A stretch of DNA of 64,000 bases. It comes from Serinus canaria. Lineage: Eukaryota > Chordata > Aves > Passeriformes > Fringillidae. The notes under the pieces are model-generated. The model worked only from the letters and a program-made list of their open reading frames with translations. It ran no database searches and was not told the origin of the DNA. The DNA lies in assembly GCF_022539315.1 (NCBI RefSeq), contig NC_066314.1, positions 52,141,180 to 52,205,179 of the forward strand, read 5' to 3'. Shown one piece after another: positions 39,001-54,000 of the stretch. The stretch's first letter is position 1, and the number at the start of each line of letters is the position of its first letter. The position numbers were made by a program, and so were the translations under genes.

Positions 39001-42000
39001 GGGAGGGTCTGGAGGAGGGCTACAAAGATGGTGAGACTGCAGCACCCTTCTTACAAGGAAGGACTGAAGAGTTGGGCCTGTGTAGTCTGGAGGAGATTAC
39101 TGAGAGGGGATCTTATCAATTCATACAGATATCTTAAACGCGGTATCAAGAGGACAGAGCCAGACTCTTTTCAGCAATGCTCAGCAATAAGACAAAGGGC
39201 AATAGGCACAAAATTAAACAGGAAACTGCATCTGAATATAAGGAAAAACTTTTTTGTGGGTAACAGAAGACTGAAACAGGCTGCTCAGAGAGGTTGCAGT
39301 CTTATTTCCTGGATATATTCAAAGCCCATCTGGACATGATCCTGTGCAACCTGCTCCAGATGAACCTGCTTTAGCATGGACAGTTGGACTAGCTGATCTC
39401 CAGAGGTCCCCTTCTACCCCAACAATTCTGTAATTCTGTACTAACAACATACAATTCACCAGGAGCTGCTCAAGCCCTCTCAGCCATTCCTTCTTACAGT
39501 GCTGTTGGCATGTAGCAGAGCACATGCTGATTGGGGCAACTGCTGACTCAGCATCTGCTGGTCATTAATTTCTGTGCTCACACATTACTGCATCTCCTGC
39601 CATAAACCACAAGCTACACCCAAAGGGGGGAAAAGAAAGAGGCAATTCCCACACTGCAGTCTATTACTCCTGAGAAACCCTGCTGTAATGATACTGTGCA
39701 GGTGCAAGGCCACAGCGATAACACCTCTGGAGTAACTGCCTGAGAGCAAGGCAGGAGAAAGAGTGCCAGGACAGCTGGAGATTGTGGCTGCGGAGAAGAG
39801 GGGAACAGCTACCACGGAAGGGCAGGAGCAGCTCTGTAAGTGCCCACCATGTTAAGGAGACAAAGGCACTGAGCAACCAGGTTTACTAAAATCAGGAGTT
39901 CATACGCACCTAGATTTTGAAGAGAAATCCTAAAAGCTAACCAGATACCATGAAAATGCTGCTCCTTCTAGGAAGGATATAGCATACATGATTGCTGTAA
40001 ACCTGCTAATGTCCATTTTCTAAGTATTTAGCAATATGTAAATGATGCCTAGCTAACACATTGCTTCCAACTTTACATGGGGGAAAAACTTATCAAAAAT
40101 AATATCTAAAAGGCTGGGACAAACCTCCCTTAGCTGCTATTGAATACCTACAACGTGGCTCACTTGACCTGAAAGAGTAAGAACAGGCCTCTTGGCAGTG
40201 AGCACGATGGCTTCTTGGCTGGCAAACCATTTTTAGATGTTTAATAACTGGAACAAACCAGAAATGCCTATTTTTTTCTCCCTTTGCTCAGTTTTGTTTT
40301 GAAAAAACTCCGTGGTAGTTAGAAAAGAAGAAGAAACTTCTCTATACTCATTTAGTTAGAAACCATGCAGGAGTTATTTTAAGAATCAGATGAGAGCTGC
40401 ATACACTTCTGTCAGAGAGAACTTGAGCCCCATGTCCCCAGGACAAAGTCAATTCTATTTGGACTCTGAAAATTACAGCTTCATTTTCTCGTGTTTTTTT
40501 TAAACCTGGAATGATAATTAATCTTATCTATGTGAATCTCAGTTTCAAGGAGCATGTGTGTTCACATACACTTCACAAATCACTACGAAGACAAACTGCA
40601 ATACTGTTCTGGATACCTTTAGAATAAGCCGGGGGGGGGTCAGGGTTTTTTTGTTGCTTTTTTTTGTGGTTTGGTTGTATGGAGTTTTGTTGTTGTTACA
40701 CTGGCTTGTTGTTTGTTGCCTAAACTCATCTCACAGAGTAGAGGGAAAGGTTATGGAAAGAAACTGGTGACATAAAATATTCATAACTATTCCTGTATTT
40801 CAGAAAACTTGATTTTTTTCCTATTGGCATTTCAGTTCCCTCTATTTTCTTAGTCTCTTTTCTTCCTACCTGACTGATCACAATATATAACTTCTAGTCG
40901 GGGCTTGGAACAAAATCCTATTCAAGAAGATAACATGCACTGACCCAGTCTCCAATTCACATCCAAGATCCCTAAACTTGCCCTTAATACTGTTTAATCT
41001 CTGTTGGTTCCCCGAATCCCCTCTATTATCTCTCACCACACTCCAGCATTTCAATCTCCATAAAACTCTTCAGGTTCTTAACAAAAAAACCAGTGTAGAC
41101 TCAAACTGTTAAATCTATTTAGGAAGAGAGCAGGAGGGTGGCCAGGGGACACACACACTCCCCCTTACCTCAACAAAAACCAGAACAAATTAAAAACAGT
41201 CCAACCACAGCTTGTGTTGCAAGACTCACAGAAAGCACACTGCTCAAAAATAACAGACCAAATCAAACTCTAGTGACCTTACAATATCTGGAGTAATAGC
41301 AATGCAAAAGAATACTGCTTTTGACTTCCAGAACACACACTCAGGTCACACTTTCTCAGAAGAAGCATATTTGATTCTTTCAGCTGAACCAAATGTTTTA
41401 ACAAAATATGATGAAAATAATTAATCACTTATTTTGTTTTCATCCACTGTATTTATGCTATACTACATCTAAAGGCATTTTTTAATTAAAGTGTTAATAG
41501 AAGTTGTCTAACATAAAAGCCTTTACACAGATTTATAGAATCACAAAATAGTTTGGGTTGGAAGGGACTTTTGAAGGTCATCTAGTCCAATCTCCCCTGC
41601 AAAGAGCCTTATTCAATTAAATATGAACCTTCTTAAATAATCACTTTTAAAAACATGCCAAGACGCATAATAATTGAATCAACTACTTGTCATAAACAAA
41701 GTTTTTACTTCCTCTTTTTTTCATTAGTACCCCTAAAACTTAGAGAAGCAGCACAGCATCTTTAACTGAATGCAAAATTACTTGACCTTTCTCTCTGAAA
41801 AGATCCACCAAAATGCTCACAAACACATTCACAGGAATGGTAAATTAGTCTATTAATTGAAAATGAATATGAAACCTCATTCTCATAAAAAGTATTTCTT
41901 TTCAGTAAATGAGCTCTAGAGGCAAAGTTTCTTCATAGCAGCTATGAAGTAAGAGCTACTAGGCTTAAACTCTACTATACTTTATACCAGACTCTGGCAA

Positions 42001-45000
42001 TGAGAAGATATTTAAATCTCCCCCTACAATAACAGGTCACATTTCTGAGTCTTCAATCTAAACTAACTTTTTTCCCTCAACCTAATAGTCAGTGTGAAAG
42101 CACTTTCTTTTGCACTTTAAGTGAATTATATGAGCTAAAAACTTTTTATTAAGAGACACAAAAAGGATGCCCAGATAATTTTTATCAGATTAGAACACCA
42201 GCCCAGTGTTCTGTATCTAATCTCAAACATCCCTTAGGCAAACCAGAAGGAAATGTTCACTAATAATTTCACACAAGAAACGATAGATACATGCTGACAT
42301 GATAGAGGGAGGCAGAAAAGACTTACATATTTTAACACGGGGAAGATGCTGATGCAAAGCATCCCTGTCTGCAAGAAACATTCTTAGAGAGCATTACACA
42401 CATTTTGCCAGAGAGATCTAATTATGATATTCAGAACTTTCATGAAAGCTGCTGAAGACTTCATTCTTTAAAAGACATGTACTTAAAATCTTAGCAGTTG
42501 ACTCCAAGAAACTCCACAAACCTTCCTTACTGTCAATCATACAAGGTATGCTTGGGGTCTAAAATATAAATTGCCAGAAAGTGGCAATAATTGCATAATA
42601 CAGCTCATAATTTTAGCTACAACTGAAAGAAACTGATACCATTGAAGTAGCTATTCAAAAACTTCAATAAGTAATTGTTAACACAGTTAACCATTAACAA
42701 AGTGACCTAAGGCAAGCACTACACACAATGTTCCTAGCTCTGCATTATTAACATGATTAAAGTCTATACAATGAAGAAGTCAGGAGCAGCCTGTTAGAAA
42801 GGTAACAGTTTTATTTAGGAAGGAGACCTGCAAGAAGGATACCTACAGACACACTATTTAAGGCTACCCTTAAGTCTTGTTTGGGGTTATTTTTAGGAGT
42901 AATAAACACCCAGAAACCCACAATCGCATATAACCATCCTTGCCAGTACAAAATGAGGGCAGTTGCTGGGAACTGAGGGGACTTAAAATGCAGTGACTTC
43001 TCTTGCAGGTGCTATTCACATCTGAGAATGCTAGTGGACTAAACCATTAAGAATAAGTTTTCTGAACTAATCCAGATTCTGAATTTGACCATTAGCAGAA
43101 GTGTTAAGACTGCACAGACACACAAAATATAGGAATTTAGCTAGCCTTTCTCATTCTGAGAGGAAGTTTAAGAATTTGAGTGAAAAGGAAAAGTGCTAAA
43201 ACCTGTTCTGTTCTTAAGTTTAATACTTTTTACCCATGACTGATCAACTTCCAGCAACCCATCCAAACTTGTGTTTGACCTCTTTTTAAATACCTTTTAT
43301 CTATCCCTTAGTCCTCACACCGAGCCATTGATTTCCATCAACAGAAAAGCTCTGTCAAACAAGAGACTCATGTTGTTATGGGTATTTGATTGCCACCCAG
43401 GCTTTGTCTATCAGCCTAATATCTGCTGCCTATACTATCCTGTTCAGTTGTTTTTTTTCCAACAATGCTATCGGATACTCCTCCTTCATCTTTCAGAGTT
43501 TAGTAGAGCTGGATTCAATAAAAAAAGAGTACTACACACTGTTTAATACCAACCACATTTTATTAGAGAGTATAATTTACAGCATTAGACCCTAATATAT
43601 TAATCACACAAATCATGAGAATGTATTAATCACACAAATCAAGTGAAATCCATTTCTCTTCAGAGAGAGAGAGAGCAAGAGCACTTTTCTTTCACATGTA
43701 CTTTGCCATATGTCTGATTAGGTCAGAAGGAGATTTCAGAATAAGGCAAGTATACACCTCATACTAATTTCAACAGGAATCACAATGTGACTACCAAATC
43801 AAAAAGCAAAACTGAGTATTAGGCACTGAGATGCATCTCAAACCTGATTTCTCATTACATAAATATTTAGTATTTTACCAGTATATTTTCCTGTCTGATT
43901 GTCACCAAACAACATGTCTTAGTGCAAGCAGTATATTCTTACGAAACTGTAAGAAGATTAAGCTCAGACAGGATTTAAATGTTATGTACACTCCACAGCA
44001 TCCTTTGGCAGCCAGCCACAGCAGTATTTTCCTGTTACCAAATCAAGGTCACAGAGGCATCCTTTATTGTACCACATTGTTTCAATGAATCCCACATCCA
44101 ACTTCTACATCCTAAATTGGTATACAACAATACATTTATAAAGGTATTATCCTTTGAGCTTATACATAAGAGCAGGAAAAAGTTCATGTTATTAAACTTT
44201 GTCACCAGGGCACCTGCTTGATTTAGCAGTGAGCCCATGTTTTACTTCACTTTTACTTAAGTGAAGTAGCTGTGGGAGTTAACTAATCTCCTGCAGGGCT
44301 GCTCTACAGTCAGCAAAGAAAAAACAGCTCCTTTAGAGAGCAATTCAAGACTACAGCATCTTTCATAACTTAGTATGGCTGATCCACTTGAAAAACAAAA
44401 CCAAACATTGACCATGATGTGTGTCACTTGGCTTTTTTTCCCCCTAATATTTACTACTGTTATAATCTTTAAGCCAAAGCAGAGTTGTGACGGACGACAA
44501 ATACAAGATACATCCAAGCCCGTGCACAGCTGTAAAAGAGGTTCTCAGGAAAAAATAAAAAGCAACTCTTTGAAAATAGATGAAAGAAAGGGCTTTGAAC
44601 AATAATCAAGAGAAAATCATGTCTAAAATTTAATCTCTCCAAGCTGAGTCCTTTTGGGTGCATCTTCTTTGACACTAAGGAAAAAAGGCTATTTCAGATA
44701 TGGAGTGAGACTAGAACATAAACCACAGCAATCAGTACTGCTCAGTCAGGAACAACAAACTAACTTGAATCAAACCTATCTTACAGCAGGCAAAAAGCTG
44801 GCATTTCCTTACATACCATCCCTCAATTTCTTTCCAACTGAACTAACCTTTCAAGGTTAGCATTCCCCAAAGGAATGAAACACACAATATTTTTTCTCCT
44901 CTTCAAAAGACATTCATAATCCCCCAAAGATGAAGGAAGCAGGGCAATAGGCAGGATTACAGCCCTGGACTTTTGGAGATCTACTCTTGGCTGCTTCAAG

Positions 45001-48000
45001 GACCTACTTGGAAGAATCCCATGGGTTAAGTCTCCAGAAGGTAGAGGGGTCCAAGGGCGCTGGTTAATACAAGCATTACTTCTCCCAAGCTACAGACCAG
45101 TGCATCCCTATTAGTAAGAAATCAATTAAAAGCATCAGAAGACCTGTATGGATAATAAGGAGCTTCTGACAAAACTGAAACACAAGAAGAACATTTATGG
45201 GATATGGAAAACAGGACAGGCCACTTGGGAGAAATAAAGGCATGTATGTTGTCAAGATTATGCAGGGATATGACAAAGAATGCTGAGGTCAATTTGGAAT
45301 GGAATCTAGCAAGGGATGTCAAGTATGACAAGAAGGGCTTCTTCCTTCCTACCTTTTGCTACAAGTAGCAAAAGGAAGACTAGGAAAACATGGGCTCACT
45401 GCTAAATCAAGCAGGTGCCCTGGTGACAAAGCATGCAGAGAAGGCACAGTTACTGAATGCTTTCTTTGCTCAGTCTTTATTGTTAAAGCCAGACTCCAGG
45501 AATTCCTGAGCATGAAGTGAAAGTCAAAAAAAGGGAAGATTTTCCTTTAGTCAGGGAGGATCAGATTAGATATCCTTCAGTCAAGCTTGCTATCCAGAAA
45601 TTCACAGATCCCAATGAGATGCACCCATGAGTGTTAAGGGAGCTGGCAGATATTATTGTTAAACAATCATCCCCTCTCCATCATCTTTGAAAGGCCATGG
45701 AGAACAGAAGTGCATGAAAGTAGCAGTACAGGTTAAATGTTGTCCTGCTGGAAAGCAGCTCTGCAGAGAAGGACCTGTGATTCCTGGTGGACAACAGGTT
45801 AAACCAGCAGCCAGCAGTGTGCCTTTCTGAGATGCATTAGGAAGAGCATTGCTAGCAAGTCAGGGGATATGATCTGCACTGGTGAGGCCTTATCCAGAGT
45901 CATATGTCCAGGGTTGTGGGTGGGTATGCTGGGCTGCACAGTTCAAGAAAGACAAGGAGCTCTTGGAGAAAGTCCAGGAGAGGGCTACAAAGTAGATAAG
46001 GGGACTAGAACATCTCTCTAATGAGCAAAGGCTGAGAGAGCCCAGCCTGTGTCGTCTGGAGAAGAGATGACTGAAAGGGAATCTTATCAATGCATACAAA
46101 TATCTTAAGGATGGTGTCAAGAGGATGGGCCAGACTCTTTTCAGCCATGCCCAGTGACAGAATAAGGGATGATGGGCACAAACTAGAACACAGGAAGCTC
46201 CACCTGAATATGAAGAAAAACATCTTTACTGTGGGAGTGACAGATCACTAGAACAGGCCCCAGAGCAGTTGCAGTCCCTTTCCCTGGAGATATTCAAAAC
46301 CCATTTGGACACATCCTGTGCAACCTCCTCTGGGTGAATCTGCCTTGCTGGGGTGGGGGGGAGGGATTGGACTTGATAATCTCCAAAGATTCTTCCTACC
46401 CCCACCATTTTGTGATTCCATGAAATAGCACTATGAAGTTGGTTCCTATTTTGTGAGCCATAAATCACAGCAAATGGTGTATTTAGCTTCTGTAAAGTCT
46501 GGATCTTAAATTCACATTCAAAGGGCACCCATTACTCACCTAAATTATTCTCATATAACTTGAAATTAACATCTTAAATTACTTCATGTTACAAAGGTCA
46601 GTCTGCTGGTAATAGAAGACTAACAGGCTCACAGCTTTTTAAATCTCTCTCTCAGTGTCTTCTGTTCTTTAATGTACATATTCTGTGTTTAATTTTTTTT
46701 TCTAATCCCCTAATTCCAATCTGATAAATCAAAGTATTTATTATTTGACTTTAATTGTTTATGTCTGTTCTCTCCAGAGAGGAAGTAGTTGGATCCATAA
46801 AGGAAAACCAAGAGCAAACTGTACTGGAGACAACTGGGGGAATATTACCTAGAAGCAAATTACAAAATTAGAGTTACTTGAGAGCACAGACATGGTCATA
46901 CATAAATTTAAACCAACATGTTAAATTAGCAGCTCTTAAGGCTTGATGTAATTAAACCAGAGCTGGCCTGCTTTATAAAATATTTTATTTTCAGCAAATG
47001 TTATTTTCAGCAATCTAAGCTGTCCATGACAGCTAAGACTCATTTAAAAAGAACAAGCACAATAAGAGCACTCTAACAAGACAGGCTTGGAACCTGATTC
47101 TAAGGGCCAGATTTTATACTGCCCTTAATTTACTTTAATAAAGCCTTCTTCCTCTCCTTAAATTAAAGTGACCTCTTTAGGGTTACAAATACTGCTAGTA
47201 AAATTTTGCAGTTTATGTTTCCTAGAAATAAATCACTGGCTTAAATAAATATATTTCTCAACTACACTGGACTTCAGTCCTTAATGTAGAATTCAAGTCC
47301 TTAATGTAGAATTCCATAATCTCTGGCTTCCATATCTCAAAAATCTATTAGACTAATAGAAGATAATTAAGGACAGAGATGAAATCCTTTAGTAAGCACA
47401 GAAATTGGTAGAAAGTTTTGGAAAATTAAATGAAAAAAAAATATCCTGAAGATTTTCCTGGAAATCTTAAATAAAACTGACTGGTGCTCACCTTATGGTG
47501 GTCAGACATTCAGCATTATCTTAACTTCCCATTGCTACTATTATGAACCAAAATGCCAAAATTTTCTGAATCAGTCTTTCAAAGCTGAAATTAGTCATTT
47601 ATAGCTGAATACAAAGTTAACTCGATGAAGGTGTATTCAGGGTTGTGAGTAATAATGATGTAGATAAAAACCATTTACACACCCCCCAAACAAATAACTG
47701 AAGCACAGATTTGTTTCTCAAGTTGCATAAATTCTGAAAACCTCCACTTTGTCTTCAACTATCTCAGCATGTGGGCAGACTAGTGGAGGTAACTCTTCAA
47801 CTCATGCTGGAGAGGCTGATGCAGCAGATGCAAAGAGTTCAGCCACGTAAGTCCTAGAAAACAGAACTGAAATACAGCTCAAGACACAATAGATGAAGTA
47901 ATCCAAATGACCTCTAGATAAATGTGCTCTCTTCATCTGCCACAATTTCAGCAGCTCTCTGCAATACTGAAGGTCAGGACCAACAGAAGGTACATCACTT

Positions 48001-51000
48001 GAAGTAACTAAACTGATCTTAAAAAGTTACACAGGACAGTTAAGTAGAAGATTCTGGAAACTAAGGAATAATAGCCATAGTAGTTTAGATAAAGATTTTA
48101 TGAAGAATGAAACTTTTATTGTAACAACTGTACTTTTACATTTTCCCCATCTACCCATTCCTTTTAGAAGACAGGAGTGGATTTCCAAAATTCGCTACCT
48201 AAACACCAGTGACAGCTTTTTTTTTTTTTTCTTTGTTGAAAGAATAAACATAGTCAAATGGAGAACATCCTTTTATACGGAATCACTGTACTTTTTTCCA
48301 GTTTGCTTGTGTGAGGATTAGAATTAATAGCAAAAGAGAAGACTCAGACAACAATATTGCTAGTTAAAAAAAAAAAAAGGAAAAGAAATAAAAAGAGGCG
48401 GACACCAAGCCCACCTTCCTGAATGTGAATAAACTATGTTGGAGAAAAGTGGTTAGTATAAGAGCAGTTGAATATCAAGAGAAACTTTGAGCATTCCGGA
48501 AGGGTGATACTCATAGAATTATAGAATATCGTGAGTTGGAAGGAGCCCAGAAGGACCAACAAGTCCAGCACCTGGCCCTGCACAGGACAACCCCAAGAAT
48601 CACACCATGTGCCTGACAGCGTTGTCCAAATACTTCTTGAACTCTGTCAAGCTTGGTGCTGTGACCAGGAGCCTGTTCCAGTGCTCAAGCAAGATTTTAT
48701 TTTTTCCAAGAAAAAGGTGGTTCTCTAGTTTGTTTGCTTTGTTTTAACTCTGAAGTTATTTCTATAGACAGTATTTATAAGGGAAGATTTGTAGGCGCTG
48801 AACTCTGGAAACATAATCACCAGTGATAGGCATTATTGTTATGCAGAACCTTCAGAATAAAAAAAGCTGTTCCCCATTAGAGGTCACGCCAACAGAAACA
48901 AACCTTATTTGTTTTAATCCTCCTATACTCAACATCGGGACAAGACCACGGAAGCACGGTGGGAGGGGAGGAGGGAAAGGAGGAGGGCAGGAGCCGTCCA
49001 GAAAGCCTGCAGCTTCCACTGTTACATATCTCCTAACCTGATCATTTCCTTATAGCACTTTCAAGAAGAACATTTCAATATGAATCAACAAAAATAGTTT
49101 CGTAAAGTAGGTCGTTGCTGCAGCAACCGGGCGGCTGTTTGGACTACTCCCTGCCACAATGACCTACTTTTCCAGTTATATGTAACCGTTGTAGCAAGAT
49201 CAGAATACTCTTTCCCTACGGAGCCGCTCCGAGAGGATTCCTGTACCACAGCTGAACTTTATTCCTAACAGGGACAGAGAAAGGCTTCATTTGAGCAGGT
49301 ACAAGCAGCGGGTCGGTTCTGCTCCTCCTCTGTGTCATACTCCGAAATGTCGGTGGCTAAAGGTTACATGAAACCCAATATGTCCTCGGAGCTCTGAAAG
49401 TGCCACGGCAGCGCTCAGAGCCGGAGGAGCTGATAAAGAATGGAAGGGGAAGGTGTGAAAAGGAACAGGCGCTCGTGAACAGCGTGTCCCCTGCCAGATT
49501 GAACAGCTGGCACTAAACTTCGGCACAAACAGACTGTTCCTGTGCCACCATCCAAGCCCAAGCTAATGGACACCATTCTTTATTACAGGTCTAAATAACA
49601 TTAAATCTGCACAAAAGAAAAACCCTGGTTAATGGCAGGTAAAGCTCACATGTTTTTAACCCCTATTTAACCCTGCATGCACTGGAGAGGGGAGACACAA
49701 AGGTACCACAAAGGAAGAAATGCTGACAACTACATAATTCCTTGTTTACTGTTGCTGTTAAAACCAGCATTTTTTCTTTATGACAAAGGAAAAAACATCA
49801 CCTCTTAAACTAAGGAAGGAAATCATTATCTCTGTAGAAGTAAGACTACAAGACTTCAAACATCAATCACACTGACTTGTACTTAGGTATTTTTTAATGA
49901 ATGTATTCAATCAAGTTCAAAAGTTTTCATTCAAGATAAAATTAAAGAAACAAGCACAAGAGACAAACATTTCCAAGCAAAAATAAACTCATTCCAAGAA
50001 AAGGCAAGCTAGGCATTACCATGCAGTACACCATAATTAGAATTCCAGTAAACAGAAAGCTTCTGACAGATAATACAGCTTATGAAAGCAGAAAAACAAA
50101 GAACACACAAAAAGGCTCTCCAAACCTTACTTTACCTTAGGTATTCTTAAAATTTCTCAGATTATCAGGAAAATACTGCAACTGGTGACAATACAGTACT
50201 GCAAGTGGAAATTTTTTTTAATTTCCCACACCATTTCATTTGGGAACAAGCCACCTACAATAACATAACTGCTCCTGAGTATGAAAATCCCATACTCATC
50301 AAACAGGACAGTAAAAAAAAAAAACACAAACCAAAAAGCCTAAAAATTATTTTTACTTTACCACTGCACTTAACAAGCCATAGAGCAACAACTGCAAAGG
50401 CAGCGTTCTGGAATAAAGACACACTAATAGAAGGAAAAAAAGTGCAGGATTATGAAAAGGAGAGACTGCTGCTGAAATAACAGCACATGATTACTAGTAA
50501 CACTTTTCTGTTTTAAAGTGTGACCTCCAATGCCAAAAATTCAAGTTTCATTGTGCTGTCTCTCATGGAAGCAGTAAAGAAGAATTTTGCTTTAACAAAC
50601 ACAATGTTTCAATGCTGGGACTGAAAAAGAGAGGTTGGTGGAATAATATTCAAAAGAATGCAAAAAGCCAAATTCTAAATTGTAAAAATAGAAACATCCA
50701 CATTATCCCCCACAAACTCATTACTTTCTTCATGGTTTAGAAGAAAAACACACTACAGCTGAAATAAAGTACTCCTCAACAGTAAATTTATTGGCAACTA
50801 GCTTACGGAAAGGAAATTTCAACCAGTAAAAGAACCCTACTCACTGAAAAGTACCATGACTATACGATGAAAATTAATTTTACACAGGTCTCTTCACGTT
50901 ACAAAAGCCTTGAAACAAAAGAGGAAACTCAAATCAATTAAAGCAGAACTGTCAATATCACAGCAACTTACAACTTTTTCCTTTGTCATAAACAGAAGAA

Positions 51001-54000
51001 ATTACATACTAGGAAATGTTTCCAGGGCACACAAATGAAAGAATATGCTAGAGAAAAAAATTAAAAATTGAAGTCTCTCATAGAATCCTTTAAGGAAACA
51101 TTCACACGATTTGGGAAATACTGTGCAAGAGTAGTAAACAGCAAACAGTTACACTCTCTAAAAAGAAATGGATAAGGCATAGTAAACTAGACCGAGCCTG
51201 TCATCTACTGAAAAGCAATGAAGGAAAGTCACAGGAATTATCCCTAGGCAACACAAATAAAACAAATAATTCAGATGCCATCCTTGGCTTGATCACCCCC
51301 ATTAAGACTTGCATGGTTTCAATTTTTTGAGTTCATTAATAGCAAGACTTAAAAAGAACAAAATTGAAATGCAACCTCCTCCCCCAAAGAGCCTTCTGAA
51401 ACCTGGACGGCAAAAAATTACTGTGTAGAATATTTTCTTTTAAATGCATGTCTCAGTTTTGTCAATGTAGTCATGCTTCTCCCATGAGACAGGAAAAAGG
51501 GAAAAAATATTAGGTAATCTCTGCTAAAAGCCACAATGTTTTCTTCAGCTTTAAGACTTCTAGAAAAAAAAAAATGAGCTTGTTTAGTCTCTAGAACATA
51601 AAGTATGATGGAGAAAGAATGTAAAGAAAAATCACTTGATGTCACAGGATTTACAGACAGAAAATTTCAACGCAGAGGAAACTCTTGAGAGAACACAGCA
51701 AGGCAACATTTAGCCCATTCTTCAGTGAATCCAATATATTAGAAATCAAAACCATTTTCAATGCCAGTTGCTCTATAAAATGCAGTATCCCAGTTCTCTG
51801 GATGCTTCCCCAGTATTTCAGAACTGCACAGATTGTGAAATTGAGATGTTTGCTATGATATTCTGTGTCTTTAGTGCACAGCAAAACTGCAATCATTCAA
51901 ACCATGATCATGTTTTATGAACTACACAAGGCATGAAGTAATGAGCAGCCTACATGAACAAGTTGCCTATTTATTTATTTATTTCTCTGTCTGATGCAAA
52001 TTAGCCTCTTATTTCTGTTTTTTCAATCATTTTTCTCTCTCTCTCAATTGCAGCACAGTTTACCCCTCACCGACAAGGTCAGTAGAACACTGGCATTGAG
52101 AAACCAAAAAAAAAAAAAAAAAAAAAAAGTCTGCAAGCACTGAACTCCACAAGTTCCTTACTATAAAAAATAAAGCATTTCCTAGGTCATGGATTTCATA
52201 TGCTGGATACATAACAGACAGAAAAATCCAAGTTTTCCTTACAGGAATTGTTCCTAAGTAACCTCTACTGCAGATATTTAATCTCCATCACTGAAGAATT
52301 AGTAAAATTAGTAACATATATTCATACTTCACAACTTCTCCATTTGAGCTTAAAGAGAATTTTTTCAATGGTTCTGGTTTTAATTCTGAAGGGATACAGA
52401 TTTGTGCTCTGAAAGGGTACAAACCTTCAGTGCAAGAATTTTACAGTCGGTGCTTTTCATGTCTGTGAAACAGCCACAAACATACAGATGTTAAAGAACA
52501 AATGCATGAGAATGAATAGGAAGGGAAATGCTATTCCATAGATTAAGTTTAAGTAAACTTCTAAAACAGGTCCAGAAAGTTTCTCTAGTTTAGTTGTAGG
52601 AGGAAGCAATGCATAACACAAAAGATCAGGTGTACATCACATGCTGTTAATACAGAAATTAGATATGCAGGACACATCCTAATCAATGTTCAGTGGAAGA
52701 AATCTTCTCCATCTCTGATAAAACTGAACAGGTTTTATCTTACTGCAAAAAAGTTGCTGTACTAGCACTTTTCAAAGACATTTTAAGCAACAGTTTGACA
52801 CCTGAATTTACTAGTTTACTTCCAAAACCCTGAGTATTATGCAATTCTTATTTCCTACCCAGGTTTACCAATGTTGAATTTTAGACCTTTCAAATACTAA
52901 TGCAATTTAAAAATAAATAGTTTTAAAAAAATCAAAGAACAGAATTTATTAAAAAAAAAGTACATACTTTAGGACGTTCTGTTCACTGCAGCTCACCTAC
53001 TGTCTAAACTAATGCTAACAAAGCTCATGTGTTGGTTTTTATTATCTCCACTGGTAATTTAAATGCACTCCGATTTTTACCGGCTCCAAAAGTATGGACA
53101 GACATGCGGACTTTTGCCACAACCATCTCCACTTTAACACTTGAAACAGAACACTGAAATATTGACTTGTCCTTTCCAGTCTATCCTTCACCGCCACTGA
53201 AGCTTTGCTTCCTTACAAAAAATCATTTACATTCACAAAACTCCAAAGCAGTGAAAGCAAATGCTTTATGGTGACCTGAAAAACAAATGAAGGTTTCAGG
53301 GTTAGAAGAACACTGCTATTATAACTCACCTCTTGACCTAGATTGCAAAGAATGTGAAAGCCAAAAGCACACAGAAGCACAGAAACTAACCTTGCTCCAT
53401 GTTAAATTAAGACTTCTGAGAAGTCTAAGTGAAATGTATTGCACCAAAATACTATTAAGTTCTTACCCTGGTAACCAAATCCAGTCCTTTCCTAGGGGTA
53501 GCCAAAGGTAGGGCTATTAAACCTGCTAAAATGTGATAAGCAAATTACTAAGCCCATGGAACACAAAGCCACATACTCTTAGACTACTTACACAACCCAC
53601 TCATGCTCAAGCTGACTTTTGCCTTTTTAGGTCATTATGGGAAGGTCACAAAATTCCCAAAAGCAAAGGGTTTCTTTCAGTATGCAAATTCATAACATCA
53701 CAGACTTTAGAGTGACTTCTACACTGAAAAAATGGCCAACTTGGCTGGCAGCTTGACCTTCCTCCTATCACAGGTTATATAACTAACCTGAAAACCTGCC
53801 AGGCACTGAGACACAGTATTGAAAAGAACCAGTTCTGAAAATAAAGGCTTCCATGCTGTAGATAAATTGCTAGAAACTGAAAAGTTCAGGTAGTGCACAA
53901 TGATAAACAGGTTTTTCTGCAATATTTGCATAATATATTTAAAGAGTGACTTCCATTTGTTGGGATAAAGACATTTTCCCAAACTGGAGGGAAATATATT

